Assembly: GCA_965219175.1 (NCBI GenBank)
Contig: CBDCNI010000001.1
Location: 3,162,001 to 3,226,000, forward strand
DNA length: 64,000 nucleotides
Source: JBBPZK01 sp965219175
Lineage (GTDB): Bacteria > Actinomycetota > Rubrobacteria > Rubrobacterales > Rubrobacteraceae
Direction of reading: 5' to 3'
The position numbers were made by a program, and so were the translations under genes. Positions 54,183-62,257 of the stretch are shown here, piece after piece. The notes beneath the pieces were generated by a model. The model made no database searches. It was not told the origin of the DNA and saw nothing but the letters and a program-made list of their open reading frames with translations. How positions within the stretch are numbered: the first letter of the stretch is position 1; each line of letters starts with the position of its first letter.

Positions 54183-54197
54183 TATAGCGATGCTATA
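54183..54197. promoter_or_regulatory. TetR operator candidate between tetR and ridA-like gene
   Basis: TATAGC-GAT-GCTATA is a perfect inverted repeat in the shared promoter region, 14 bp from the TetR start. It fits a repressor site controlling both genes. Confidence 0.55.
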
Positions 54198-54245
54198 GTA
54201 TTGGCATCCCGAATCCACGGGTTCTTACGAGGACAAGGAGTAAAC

Positions 54246-54653
54246 ATGACTATCACCCTTATGGATCCTGACGGGTTGCCGAAGGTCGACACCCACCGGC
54301 AGGTGTCGGTCGCTATGGGATCGAAGATGGTCTTCATGGCCGGCCAGGTCGCTTGGAGTGCCGACGGGGGCACGGTCGGCGTGGGCGACCTAGCCGCCCA
54401 GGTCGAGCAGTGCTACCTCAACGTCGGCACCGCACTGGCCGCAGTTGGCGGCTCTTTCGACGACGTAGCGAAGCTGACCCTCTACATCGTCGACTTCAGC
54501 CCCGACAAGATGAGCTTGTTGGGTGAGGGGATCGCCCGGGCCTCCGAGAAGCTTGGCGTCACCCCGGTCCCGCCGATCACCGGGCTGGGCATCAGCGCGC
54601 TCGCCGACCCCGACCTCCTGGTCGAAGTTGAGGCCACCGCTGTCATCGACTGA
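54246..54653 (+). CDS. RidA/YjgF-family protein
   Basis: The 135-aa protein has the YjgF/RidA fold (VFMAGQVAWSADG, DLAAQVEQCYLNVGTALAAVGGSFDDVAKLTLYIVD, LLVEVEATAVID). The arginine that RidA uses for imine deamination, expected in PPxR before the last strand, is replaced (PPITGLG), so it is probably a non-deaminase family member. AAGGAGTAAAC precedes the ATG. Likely controlled by the divergent TetR. Confidence 0.85.
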   Translation: MTITLMDPDGLPKVDTHRQVSVAMGSKMVFMAGQVAWSADGGTVGVGDLAAQVEQCYLNVGTALAAVGGSFDDVAKLTLYIVDFSPDKMSLLGEGIARASEKLGVTPVPPITGLGISALADPDLLVEVEATAVID

Positions 54654-54774
54654 ACCGGGTGTTGAGGGCACCTTGAGGGTTCCTGCATGCCAACGCCGCA
54701 TCGCCAGCGAAACGGATCGCTACTAGCCTGAGACGAGTACATAGCGATGACCCCTTCTTGGACAAGCTGGGGAA

Positions 54775-55494
54775 TCAGCGGGCGGGGTCGGTGATCCTGT
54801 CGAGCCACTCCGAGAGCAGGGCCCGCTCGCGGTTCGTGAGCCGGGCCTCTGCTTCGGGCAAGATGGCCTTGAGCGCGACGGCGCGGTGGGCGACTCGACC
54901 GGGACCGTCTTCCGCACTAGCCGCTTCGTCGGTCTCGTCCGTGGCCACGGCGGCGAGGACCGCCTCACGGGTCCTCTCAGACAAGGAGAGGTTGGGATCC
55001 AGGCCTCCGGCGATCAGGGTCAGGACCACGCCAACCCCGGAGGCCTGGATCATGTCCGCCGCGTCCTCCACGCTTACGCGTAGCCGCCCGGCCTCGGCGA
55101 CGCGCTGGACAAGCCCGTAAAGTATCTCCCTGGCCTCCGACGCCGCTGCGGGCTCGTTATCGGGCCTGGGATCTCCGTACATGAGCGCGTACAGTGTCGG
55201 GTTGGCGAGGCCGAACTGGACATGCAGGTCCCATCCCCGGCGCAGATCCTCCACCGGATCGCCCGCGACCTCTCGCGCGACCTTGCTCTCCAGGTACCTG
55301 AAGAACCCGTGGCTGGCGACTTCGTCCAGCAAGCCGCGCATGTCGCCGAACTGGCGGTAGATCGTTGGGGATTGAACCCCGGCAGCCTCGCTGACAGCCC
55401 GCGTGGTCACCGCATCCCGTCCACCCTCGGCCAACAACCTCGCGGTGGCCCGCAGGATCCGCTCCCTCGGACTTAACGTCGCTTCAATACTCAT
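54775..55494 (-). CDS. TetR-family transcriptional regulator
   Basis: This 239-aa regulator starts MSIEATLSPRERILRATARLLAEGGRDAVTTRAVSEAAGVQSPTIYRQFGDM (HTH). It is divergent from the NmrA-SDR-SnoaL unit, with two copies of a 15-bp operator between them. The ATG at 55494 is directly next to the first operator copy. Confidence 0.88.
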   Translation of the reverse strand: MSIEATLSPRERILRATARLLAEGGRDAVTTRAVSEAAGVQSPTIYRQFGDMRGLLDEVASHGFFRYLESKVAREVAGDPVEDLRRGWDLHVQFGLANPTLYALMYGDPRPDNEPAAASEAREILYGLVQRVAEAGRLRVSVEDAADMIQASGVGVVLTLIAGGLDPNLSLSERTREAVLAAVATDETDEAASAEDGPGRVAHRAVALKAILPEAEARLTNRERALLSEWLDRITDPAR

Positions 55495-55509
55495 GTAGTC
55501 AATGATAAC
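55495..55509. promoter_or_regulatory. TetR operator, copy 1
   Basis: GTAGTCAATGATAAC differs at two positions from the perfect palindrome at 55556. It lies against the TetR start codon, consistent with autorepression. Confidence 0.6.
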
Positions 55510-55555
55510 ACCAAAACGTTGCCAAATATTGTGTTTTCGATAATATGGTGGTATT

Positions 55556-55570
55556 GTTGTCAATGACAAC
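55556..55570. promoter_or_regulatory. TetR operator, copy 2
   Basis: GTTGTC-AAT-GACAAC is a perfect inverted repeat placed before the NmrA-type gene at 55619. The pair with copy 1, about 61 bp apart, frames the divergent promoters. Confidence 0.65.
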
Positions 55571-55618
55571 GTAATCGTGTCCAGCGCGTTAACCGTCGCC
55601 GGGCAGAAGGGAGCAGCA

Positions 55619-56455
55619 ATGAAGATACTCGTCACCGGCGCCACGGGGACCGTGGGCGGCCACGTCCTTAGTTATTTGACGGACCAGGGTAGTGAGGTGC
55701 GGGCGCTCGTACGCGACCGGACCAAGGCCGATTTCTCCGCCGAGGTGGAGGTGGTCGAGGGCGATCTCACCGATGCCGCCGATGTCCGCCGCGCTCTCGA
55801 AGGCGTGGACCGGGTGTTTCTGAACATGGCCGACGACAATGGCGATGTCTTCGCGGCCGTCGCCGGCGAGGTCGGGCTCGGGCACGTGGTGCTGCTGTCG
55901 TCGTTCACGGCCGAGTACCCGCTGCCCAGTGGGGATCAGAACATCATCGCCGCGCGTCACAAGGCCGGGGAGCGGGCGCTTACCGAGGCCGGGGTGTCGT
56001 CCACGTTCCTGCGTTCGGCGGGCTTCGACTACAACATCCTGATGTGGGTCGGCGGGTCCGAGGACGGGGTGATCCGGGCTCCCTACCCCGACGTGAAGCT
56101 CCCGGTCGTACATCCTGCCGATATCGGCGCGAGTGCTGCGGCCGTTCTCCTCGCGGAGGATCCCGCGGGTGGGGTCTACACGATAACGGGGCCGGAGAAG
56201 CTCTCCGTCCGGGACCAGGCGCAGGTTCTCTCCGGCCTCGAAGGTCGAGACTTCAGTGTCGAGCAGAAGACGGAGGACGAGGCCAGACGGGAAAACTTCC
56301 CCGAGGGCACGCCGGACTTTGTGACGACCTCGGTTCTGGAGACGATGGGCCCCGAGGCGGCCGTTCTGGAACCGACGGATGGCGTGCGGGACCTCACCGG
56401 CCGTGTCCCGCGGACCTTCCGCGAGTGGGCCGAAGAGAACAAGGCGGCCTTCTAA
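55619..56455 (+). CDS. NmrA-family NAD(P)H-binding oxidoreductase
   Basis: This 278-aa protein has MKILVTGATGTVGGHVLSYL (atypical SDR glycine motif), VVEGDLTDAADVRRAL, LRSAGFDYNILMW and the typical end GRVPRTFREWAEENKAAF. It belongs with NmrA/azoreductase-type quinone reductases. AAGGGAG precedes the ATG. Its stop overlaps the next start (TAATG), so it is coupled to the SDR. Confidence 0.88.
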   Translation: MKILVTGATGTVGGHVLSYLTDQGSEVRALVRDRTKADFSAEVEVVEGDLTDAADVRRALEGVDRVFLNMADDNGDVFAAVAGEVGLGHVVLLSSFTAEYPLPSGDQNIIAARHKAGERALTEAGVSSTFLRSAGFDYNILMWVGGSEDGVIRAPYPDVKLPVVHPADIGASAAAVLLAEDPAGGVYTITGPEKLSVRDQAQVLSGLEGRDFSVEQKTEDEARRENFPEGTPDFVTTSVLETMGPEAAVLEPTDGVRDLTGRVPRTFREWAEENKAAF

Positions 56456-57372
56456 TGGCCGTTTCCCAGACCATCCTGATCACCGGCGCAGGGACCGGTA
56501 TCGGCGCCTTGGCCTCGGTCGCTTTGGCCGCCGCTGGTCACAACGTCTATGCCTCCATGCGCGATCCCGAAGGACGCAACGCCCAACGCGCCCAGGCCCT
56601 CAAGGACCAGGCCGCCGGACTGCCGGGCAGCCTATCGGTCGTCGAGCTCGACGTGCTTTCGGAGGACTCCGCAGTCAGGGCCGTGGAGCAGATCGTCGGG
56701 GAGATGGGAGGCCTCGACGTAGTCGTGCATAACGCCGCGCACCTCTTGTTCGGCGTGACCGAGGCCTTCTCCCCGGAGGAGGTGATGCGCGCTTTCGACG
56801 TCAACACCGTGGGCGCGCTGCGGGTCAACCGGGCGGCCCTGCCGATCATGCGCCGTCAGGAGTCTGGGCTGCTGCTGTGGGTTGGGTCGGGCACCACCAG
56901 GGCGATCCCACCCTTCCTCGGCCCCTACACCGCGGCCAAGGCGGCGTTCGACGCCTTAGCCGAGTCCACGGCGTGGGATGTGGCGGTCTACGGCATCGAG
57001 ACGACGATCCTCATGCCGGGCGTTTTCACCCAGGGAACCGCCCACTTCGCCAACGCGGCGTTCCCCGCCGACCAGGAACGGGTTTCGGAGTACGAAGAGC
57101 GCGTGGGACCCTTCCTAGCCTCCAGCGGCGAGGACACCGAGAAACTCTTCCCAGATGGAGTCCCCGCCGATCCGCAGATCGTCGCCGACGAGATCTCGCG
57201 TATCGTTGACCTGCCCGCAGGCAGTAAACCCCGCCGCGCCATTGCCGACGGCTCCGACTACGGGGCCGAGATCGTTAACGGAGCCGCAGAGGAACTCCGC
57301 CTTCGGCTGGCCCGGCGTATGGGCATCACGGGCCTGCTTGGCGACTTCCGAACTGTAAAAGAGAGCGACTAA
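56455..57372 (+). CDS. SDR-family oxidoreductase
   Basis: This 305-aa SDR has TILITGAGTGIGALASVALA, VVHNAAHLLFG and catalytic YTAAKAA. It is coupled to the NmrA gene by a one-base overlap and followed by a SnoaL-like gene; all three are probably under the divergent TetR. Confidence 0.9.
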   Translation: MAVSQTILITGAGTGIGALASVALAAAGHNVYASMRDPEGRNAQRAQALKDQAAGLPGSLSVVELDVLSEDSAVRAVEQIVGEMGGLDVVVHNAAHLLFGVTEAFSPEEVMRAFDVNTVGALRVNRAALPIMRRQESGLLLWVGSGTTRAIPPFLGPYTAAKAAFDALAESTAWDVAVYGIETTILMPGVFTQGTAHFANAAFPADQERVSEYEERVGPFLASSGEDTEKLFPDGVPADPQIVADEISRIVDLPAGSKPRRAIADGSDYGAEIVNGAAEELRLRLARRMGITGLLGDFRTVKESD

Positions 57373-57455
57373 GGTTTTGGTGCGCTAGGAGCCGTAGTCG
57401 TCGCCCGCCGTGCGTCAACAGGCTCCCACACGCACCCTCAACAGAAGGAGGCAAC

Positions 57456-57800
57456 ATGACCGAAGAGAGGAACACCCGGAAGACGGACCTGGATCCGGCC
57501 ACGCGCCGCATGATAGAGGCCACCAACGCGGAAGACCGTGAAGCGTTCCTAGCCGCGTTCGCCGAGGACGCGGTGGTGGACGACTTCGGACGCCGGTTCG
57601 AGGGTAAAGCCGAGATCTCCGCCTGGAACGACCAGGAGAACATAGGCACCCGCAACCGCATCGAGGTGACCGGCGTGAGCCCGGACGGCAACGGTATCAT
57701 CGTGAGCGTTCAGGTCAGCGGAGACGGCTACAACGGCGGCGGAACCTTTGCCATACGCAGTGGCGACGGCGCCATCCGCAGCATGGTCATCCGCGCCTGA
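57456..57800 (+). CDS. SnoaL-like / NTF2-fold protein
   Basis: This 114-aa protein has the small NTF2-like pattern (RRMIEATNAEDREAFLAAFAEDAVVDDFGRRFEGKAEISAW). AGAAGGAGG precedes the ATG. It likely closes the NmrA-SDR operon. Substrate unknown. Confidence 0.82.
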   Translation: MTEERNTRKTDLDPATRRMIEATNAEDREAFLAAFAEDAVVDDFGRRFEGKAEISAWNDQENIGTRNRIEVTGVSPDGNGIIVSVQVSGDGYNGGGTFAIRSGDGAIRSMVIRA

Positions 57801-58675
57801 AAGCACCGGGACCGGAAAACGCCCGCCTGTCTCCCCCACCCGGGTGCGCGGTCGTCGCTGCGACATCCACGGCAACCTGAACACGTCAGGTATCGTCGGA
57901 CTTGCGCCAGTGCTGCTCAAGAGGGCTGCGGCCCCCTCGGCGGATCCTTCAGCATGGTCCAGTGGTTGCAGTCCAGCCTCAGGATTTGGGATGCCCCAAT
58001 GGCCCGGCCCATCCCTCGGCACGCGCCGGCCTGAGGGAGCCGTAGTCCAACGGCCCTGTGGAGGAATTGGCGAACAAGTTTTAAGCTCACAAAACGCCCG
58101 GCATACGTCAGGGCCGACTTCGACCTGCTAAGGGCGAGGGTTCTGTCTGCCTAACGACCGTCCGAAACGGCGATTCGCTGGAGGACGTCCCGCTTCACCA
58201 CTATGCCGACAGAGCCCGAGGTTATTGGCGAGGTTTCGGGGGCTGGGACCAACCCGGAGACGTCGAGCCGCGATCAAACGGTCTTGCGGAGCCGCGCTCC
58301 GGGCATCTCGCCGGGCACCCACGACGAACCGCTTCGGGGGCCGCAAAGCGTTGGTGGCGAGCGGGCGTGCCGGCAGGATCGGCTGGGGGCTTCGTTCGTG
58401 TCCCGCGTGCCTACCCGGGCGACCAGAAGCGGCGTCGCCGGGTCCGCCCCTAGGACCGGCAAGAGCAACGCGAAGGCAGCGAGCACCTCCTCCCCGTAGG
58501 GACCGCCCACGTAACCGAACGGAGATCATATCGTCTTCGGCTCCCCAGCTATCCCGTCGCCGCCAGGCCAATGCGGCTCGGTGTTGGCCGGTGTTGCCAT
58601 GCCGGTTTTCTTCGTCCACGCTGCCTTCCCCCGAGTGACTGTGCGACGGTCGCTAGGGCAACGCCGACAAGACGT
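57801..58675. other. mostly gene-free stretch
   Basis: Apart from the ISL3 scrap at 58046-58154 nothing is recognised. A minus-strand frame at 58274-58510 (YVGGPYGEEVLAAFALLLPVL) has some protein-like composition but no start signal or family. Confidence 0.4.
58046..58154 (+). pseudogene. ISL3-type transposase C-terminal scrap
   Basis: SNGPVEELANKF in one frame and, after a one-base shift near 58081, KLTKRPAYVRADFDLLRARVLSA-stop give the usual end of ISL3 transposases. A TAG lies just before SNG where family members have Trp. The same TAG is seen in the scrap at 61895-62219. Confidence 0.6.
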
Positions 58676-59479
58676 CTACACTGATGCCACCGACCCGCCG
58701 TCGACCCGGTAGTTGGCGCCGTTGACGAACGACGCCTTCTCGGAGGCCAGGAACGCCACCAGTGATCCAACCTCGTCCAGACGTCCCGGCCGTCCCACCT
58801 CGATGGTCGGTCGATTTTCCTTCAAGAATTGCCGCACCGCTTCGTCTGTGGAGATCCCTTTCTGCTCGGCGACTTCCTCTATCATCTTGCCTACCGACGG
58901 GGTCTCGATGAAGGCGGGGCTGACCGCGTTGACGAGGATGCCGTCCGCAGCGTACTGTTTGGAGAGGGCCTTGGAGAAATTGTCCAGAGCGCCCTTGGAG
59001 GCGCTGTAGGCGATCATGTCCGGGTAAGGCTGGGCCCCATTCTCCGAGGAGACGTTGATGATGCGCCCCCACCCCTTCTCCCGCATGTGCGGAACGACCC
59101 GCCTGACCAGGTCGACCGCGGCGAACAGGTTCAACTCGAACACGCTCCTCCACTCTTCGAGCGGAGTGCCATCGAGCGTCCTGCCGCCGCCCGCCGTCCC
59201 GGCGTTGTTGACGAGAATGTCGATCGCGCCGAACTCGCCCAACGTCTCGTCCACGAGCTTCTGGCGATCCGCCTCCTCCATCAGGTCGGCCACGACGGCC
59301 AGCGCGCGGGCGCCGCCGCGCTCCCCTAGCTCCCCGGCCGCTTGCCGCAGCTCGTCCTCGTTGCGGGAGCAGATCGAGACGTTGCACCCTTCGTCGACCA
59401 GCGCGTCGGAGATGCCGCGACCAATGCCTTTGCTTCCGCCCGTCACGATGGCTACCTTGCCTTCGAGTTCCAGGTTCAA
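58676..59479 (-). CDS. SDR-family oxidoreductase
   Basis: The 267-aa SDR has VAIVTGGSKGIGRGISDALV, ILVNNAGTAGGG, catalytic YSASKGA and the end NGANYRVDGGS. The start is TTG at 59479 overlapping the end of the small frame 59476-59748. It resembles 3-oxoacyl-ACP-reductase-like enzymes. Confidence 0.88.
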   Translation of the reverse strand: MNLELEGKVAIVTGGSKGIGRGISDALVDEGCNVSICSRNEDELRQAAGELGERGGARALAVVADLMEEADRQKLVDETLGEFGAIDILVNNAGTAGGGRTLDGTPLEEWRSVFELNLFAAVDLVRRVVPHMREKGWGRIINVSSENGAQPYPDMIAYSASKGALDNFSKALSKQYAADGILVNAVSPAFIETPSVGKMIEEVAEQKGISTDEAVRQFLKENRPTIEVGRPGRLDEVGSLVAFLASEKASFVNGANYRVDGGSVASV

Positions 59480-59748
59480 ATCCGTCTCCTTCCGATAGAG
59501 GTCGTGCGCGAACTCCGCTCATGCTTCCGTAAACCATCCTGGCGAGCACTCGCCTTCGTGACCTCGTATTCTGTCCGCGGGGGACCGATCAAGGCCTGTA
59601 CCGCCGCGAACAGCAGCCCCGCCAGTCCGGCTCTCTCACTCCCCTCGTCCGAGAGGACCGTGCCTCTGATGGACAGAGGTCGCCCGAGGACCTCGGTTCC
59701 CCTCGACGCTCCGCCTCCGCCACCGGCCTGTCTCGAGATCTCGCTCAT
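59476..59748 (-). CDS. hypothetical small protein
   Basis: This 90-aa frame (MSEISRQAGGGGGASRGTEVLGRP..AGLAGLLFAAVQALIGPP) has a very good ribosome site (GAAGGAGGTCCGAGG) before its ATG and overlaps the SDR start, so it is probably translated and coupled. No family is recognised. The Gly-rich start and Arg-rich end are unusual. Confidence 0.45.
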   Translation of the reverse strand: MSEISRQAGGGGGASRGTEVLGRPLSIRGTVLSDEGSERAGLAGLLFAAVQALIGPPRTEYEVTKASARQDGLRKHERSSRTTSIGRRRI

Positions 59749-59859
59749 CCTCGGACCTCCTTCCGTGGTTGGCGGACTATTCATTTCGCCGCCTGTTCGG
59801 TTTTCAGTGCCAGGGCAGCGCCACATCGTTTTTTCTCCTCCCACCGCACGTTCGCCAAC

Positions 59860-60360
59860 CTACCGTCGTCCCGGTTCTTCGGGAGAGGGTACCTCTAGGC
59901 CGTACTTCGGCGCCGCGGCAGCCGCCTTCTCCATCTCTTCCGGCCCGGATGGGGGCGCCGTCTCCCCTTCCCGCGCCGGCCATCCTGCCTCCCTGAAGAA
60001 CCCTTCGATCCCCCCCGGCGTGGCCACCGCCACCAGCTTGGCCGTCTCCGTACCGACGTTCTCGTACCCGTGCAGCACGTCCTTCGGGAGGAACGCGAAA
60101 GTCCCGGGACCGGCCGCGAAGGTGCGGTCGCCTTGGCGCACCAAGATCTCACCCTCCAGGACGTATAGGGCCTCGTCTTCGCCGTGGTGGATGTGTGGCG
60201 GGGGACCGGTTTGCGGGGGTATGCTCAGTTCGAAGAAGGCCAGCACGCCACCCGTGTCCTCAGCCGTAGCCTTTAGGGTGTAGGTGTCGCCCACCGACCA
60301 CAGAGATTCGCCCTCCCCCGGCGGCACGTGGAAGCCCCGCCCGTCGTTTTTCTCCGTCAT
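59860..60360 (-). CDS. cupin-domain protein (quercetin-dioxygenase-like)
   Basis: This 166-aa cupin has an intact metal site (GPPPHIHHGEDEALYVLEGE) and second motif (FLPKDVLHGYENVG). It differs from the cupins at 16.6 and 28.0 kb. It could be a dioxygenase or isomerase; substrate unknown. AGAGGAG lies upstream. Confidence 0.84.
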   Translation of the reverse strand: MTEKNDGRGFHVPPGEGESLWSVGDTYTLKATAEDTGGVLAFFELSIPPQTGPPPHIHHGEDEALYVLEGEILVRQGDRTFAAGPGTFAFLPKDVLHGYENVGTETAKLVAVATPGGIEGFFREAGWPAREGETAPPSGPEEMEKAAAAAPKYGLEVPSPEEPGRR

Positions 60361-60474
60361 ACGACTCCTCTCGTAGGTGTCCGTTTGCCGTTACTGCCCG
60401 GCGACCCCTCGGCTGGCGGCAGCGCCGCCTCTAGTCGACGTCACCGGCCGCGATTGACCCGTCGCCGGACCAAC

Positions 60475-61287
60475 TCAAAGGGAGCCGACACGACCATCGG
60501 CCTCGCCGACGCACTTTCCCGGTATGTGTAGACGCCTGAACAGGTGCGGGTGGGCGGTCGCGCTGTCCGGGTAGACCTTGCGCAGCGGACCGAACTCGGG
60601 CTGCTCGTTCGTCGCAGCGAACGCCGCCGTGTTTTCGAACACCGCGTAATTGAGGAACATGCGGCTCTCCCCGATGCCCTGATGCAACTGCGCAGAGATG
60701 TAGCCGGGCTGCGCCTTGAAGAACTCGGCGTCTTCACGCCAAGCCGCCTTGAAGTCGTGCTGATCCTCCGGGTCGACGTCGAAGAGGTTGACCAGTATCG
60801 TGGTCTTGCCCGTCGTGTCGGCGTACTGCTCCTGCAGGGCGAACGTCGGGTCCAACTCGACGTGCTTCAATCCGGTCTTCGGCTCCTTGTTCCGCCCTTC
60901 AACGTGACCGTCGGCCTCCCCGACGCAGATCCCAGGGACCGCCACCCGACGGAACAGGTGCGGATGAGCGGTCGCTCCGTCCGGGTACACCCGCCTCATC
61001 GGACCGAACTCGGGCTGCTGGTTCGTGGCCGCGAACGCCGCCGTATTCTCGAACACCGCGTAGTTGAGGAACATCCGGCTGCCCTCGATGCCCTGATGAA
61101 GTTGTGTAGAGATGTATCCGGGCTGTACCTTGAAGAACTCGGCGTCGGCGACCCAGGCACCCTTGAACTCTTCCTGGACTTCCGGATCGACATCGAAGAT
61201 GTTGACCAGGATGGTGGTTTCGTCCGACGTATCGGCGTACTGTTCGTGTAGGGCGAAAGTCGGGTCCAACTCGACGTGCTTCAACAT
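60475..61287 (-). CDS. tandem ABM-type protein (two domains)
   Basis: The 270-aa protein has two near-identical halves, each starting KHVELDPTFAL(H/Q)EQYADT, with TTILVN(I/L)FDVDPE and ADAEFFK.QPGYIS.QLHQGI, then SRMFLNYAVFENTAAFAATN. Each half is an ABM-like ferredoxin fold, so the gene arose by internal duplication. ATG at 61287 after AAGGAGGCAAACCTC. Immediately upstream lies a dead malic enzyme copy whose promoter it may use. Confidence 0.8.
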   Translation of the reverse strand: MLKHVELDPTFALHEQYADTSDETTILVNIFDVDPEVQEEFKGAWVADAEFFKVQPGYISTQLHQGIEGSRMFLNYAVFENTAAFAATNQQPEFGPMRRVYPDGATAHPHLFRRVAVPGICVGEADGHVEGRNKEPKTGLKHVELDPTFALQEQYADTTGKTTILVNLFDVDPEDQHDFKAAWREDAEFFKAQPGYISAQLHQGIGESRMFLNYAVFENTAAFAATNEQPEFGPLRKVYPDSATAHPHLFRRLHIPGKCVGEADGRVGSL

Positions 61288-61299
61288 GAGGTTTGCCTC

Positions 61300-61722
61300 C
61301 TTGTATTCTGGTTCTGGTCGTTCACACTGCGGACACGACGGATGCGGGGGAGCCCGGCCAACTGCCCGGACCTGCCCCTGGCAGCCACCGTGTAGACGAG
61401 CCGCCGTGTAGACGACGAGCTTTCCCAACGCGGCGCTTGTCCCTCCGACGCCCCGGTCGCCTATCCTGAGTATCTCCTCGGCGCCTGCAGTACTCGTGGC
61501 TGTAGAACTCTGTGGCCTTGCCGTCGGGCCGTAGATGATGGTGGGCATTTCGTCGCGGTCCTGGAGCACACTCATATACCCGAGGGCCGGTTCGTGCGTT
61601 CTCGTCCCAGTGGTCGGGACTCTCTCTCGCCCTCCTGCCAAGGTAATATCGGACGCGTCCAAGTACGCGACCCGCCGGTAATCCGCACGCGCTCTGCCGA
61701 CTGTGTTAGTCATTACTTTCAC
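61300..61722 (-). pseudogene. malic enzyme remnant
   Basis: The frame contains LGYMSVLQDRDEMPTIIYGPT and AEEILRIGDRGVGGTSAALGKLVVYTAA, pieces of NAD-malic enzyme (compare LTALQDRNEVL.., AEEILGIGDWGVGG, AGKLAVYTAAAG at 21857-23515). Large parts between and after these are missing. The 5' region up to and including the regulatory repeat is conserved with the intact gene. It is a copy decayed by deletion. Confidence 0.78.
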
Positions 61723-61772
61723 CTCCTCGCTCCGTTGGAAGGGGTACGAACTGAATAAAAGGTACCGTTTGA

Positions 61773-61803
61773 GCGTGACGGGAGCGTGTCAACTGGCGTG
61801 TCA
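61773..61803. promoter_or_regulatory. triple direct repeat (GCGTGNCA type), site E
   Basis: GCGTG starts at 61773, 61784 and 61796 (11 and 12 bp apart), as at the two other sites. It lies 51 to 60 bp upstream of the candidate starts of the malic enzyme remnant. Confidence 0.65.
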
Positions 61804-61894
61804 CGTCCACGACGGGTCGGCGTGTCGGATTCCGGCTCTCCTGATCTTTTGGTGATGAGGGGCCTCCTCTCCAAAACCGCTCGGAGGAGCGGTC

Positions 61895-62219
61895 CTATGC
61901 AGCCAGCATCCTTGCTCTCAGCAAGTCGAAACCTGCTCGCCCGCAGCCTTGTCGTTTCAACAGTTTGAGCTTGTGTACGAAGCCCTCGACGGGTCCGTTA
62001 CTCTAGCTCTCTGTGAGAGCTGCTCTGACCGCATCGAGATCCTTCTTCAAACCAATAGCGAAGTGCTGTATCGCAGTGACACTACTCGCATCGGCTTCCT
62101 CTAGCCACCCGTCGAGCTTTTCGCCTCCGAGGTCTCTGAGCATGCCGGCAAACTCCTGGGTCAGACGGCGCGCGTCTGCGCTTAGGTCCTCGACCGCGAA
62201 GCCTTCGGGCCAAAACCGT
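61895..62219 (-). pseudogene. ISL3-type transposase C-terminal remnant
   Basis: The minus frame reads RLTQEFAGMLRDLGGEKLDGWLEEAD.., then a TAG, then SNGPVEGFVHKLKLLKRQGCGRAGFDLLRARMLAA-stop. This is the typical end of an ISL3 transposase. The stop stands where Trp is usual, the same position as in the scrap at 58.0 kb. The N-terminal part is missing. Confidence 0.68.
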
Positions 62220-62257
62220 TAGCAGCAGTGCGCATGCGCGGGGTATCCGTATCCATC

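Noticed and set aside
56044..56454. Extension of the SDR upstream into the NmrA gene
   Set aside because: The true SDR start at 56455 overlaps the NmrA stop; the extension is out-of-frame shadow.
58653..59549. Second long minus-strand frame over the SDR gene
   Set aside because: It overlaps the clear SDR in another frame and is an Arg/Gly-rich shadow.
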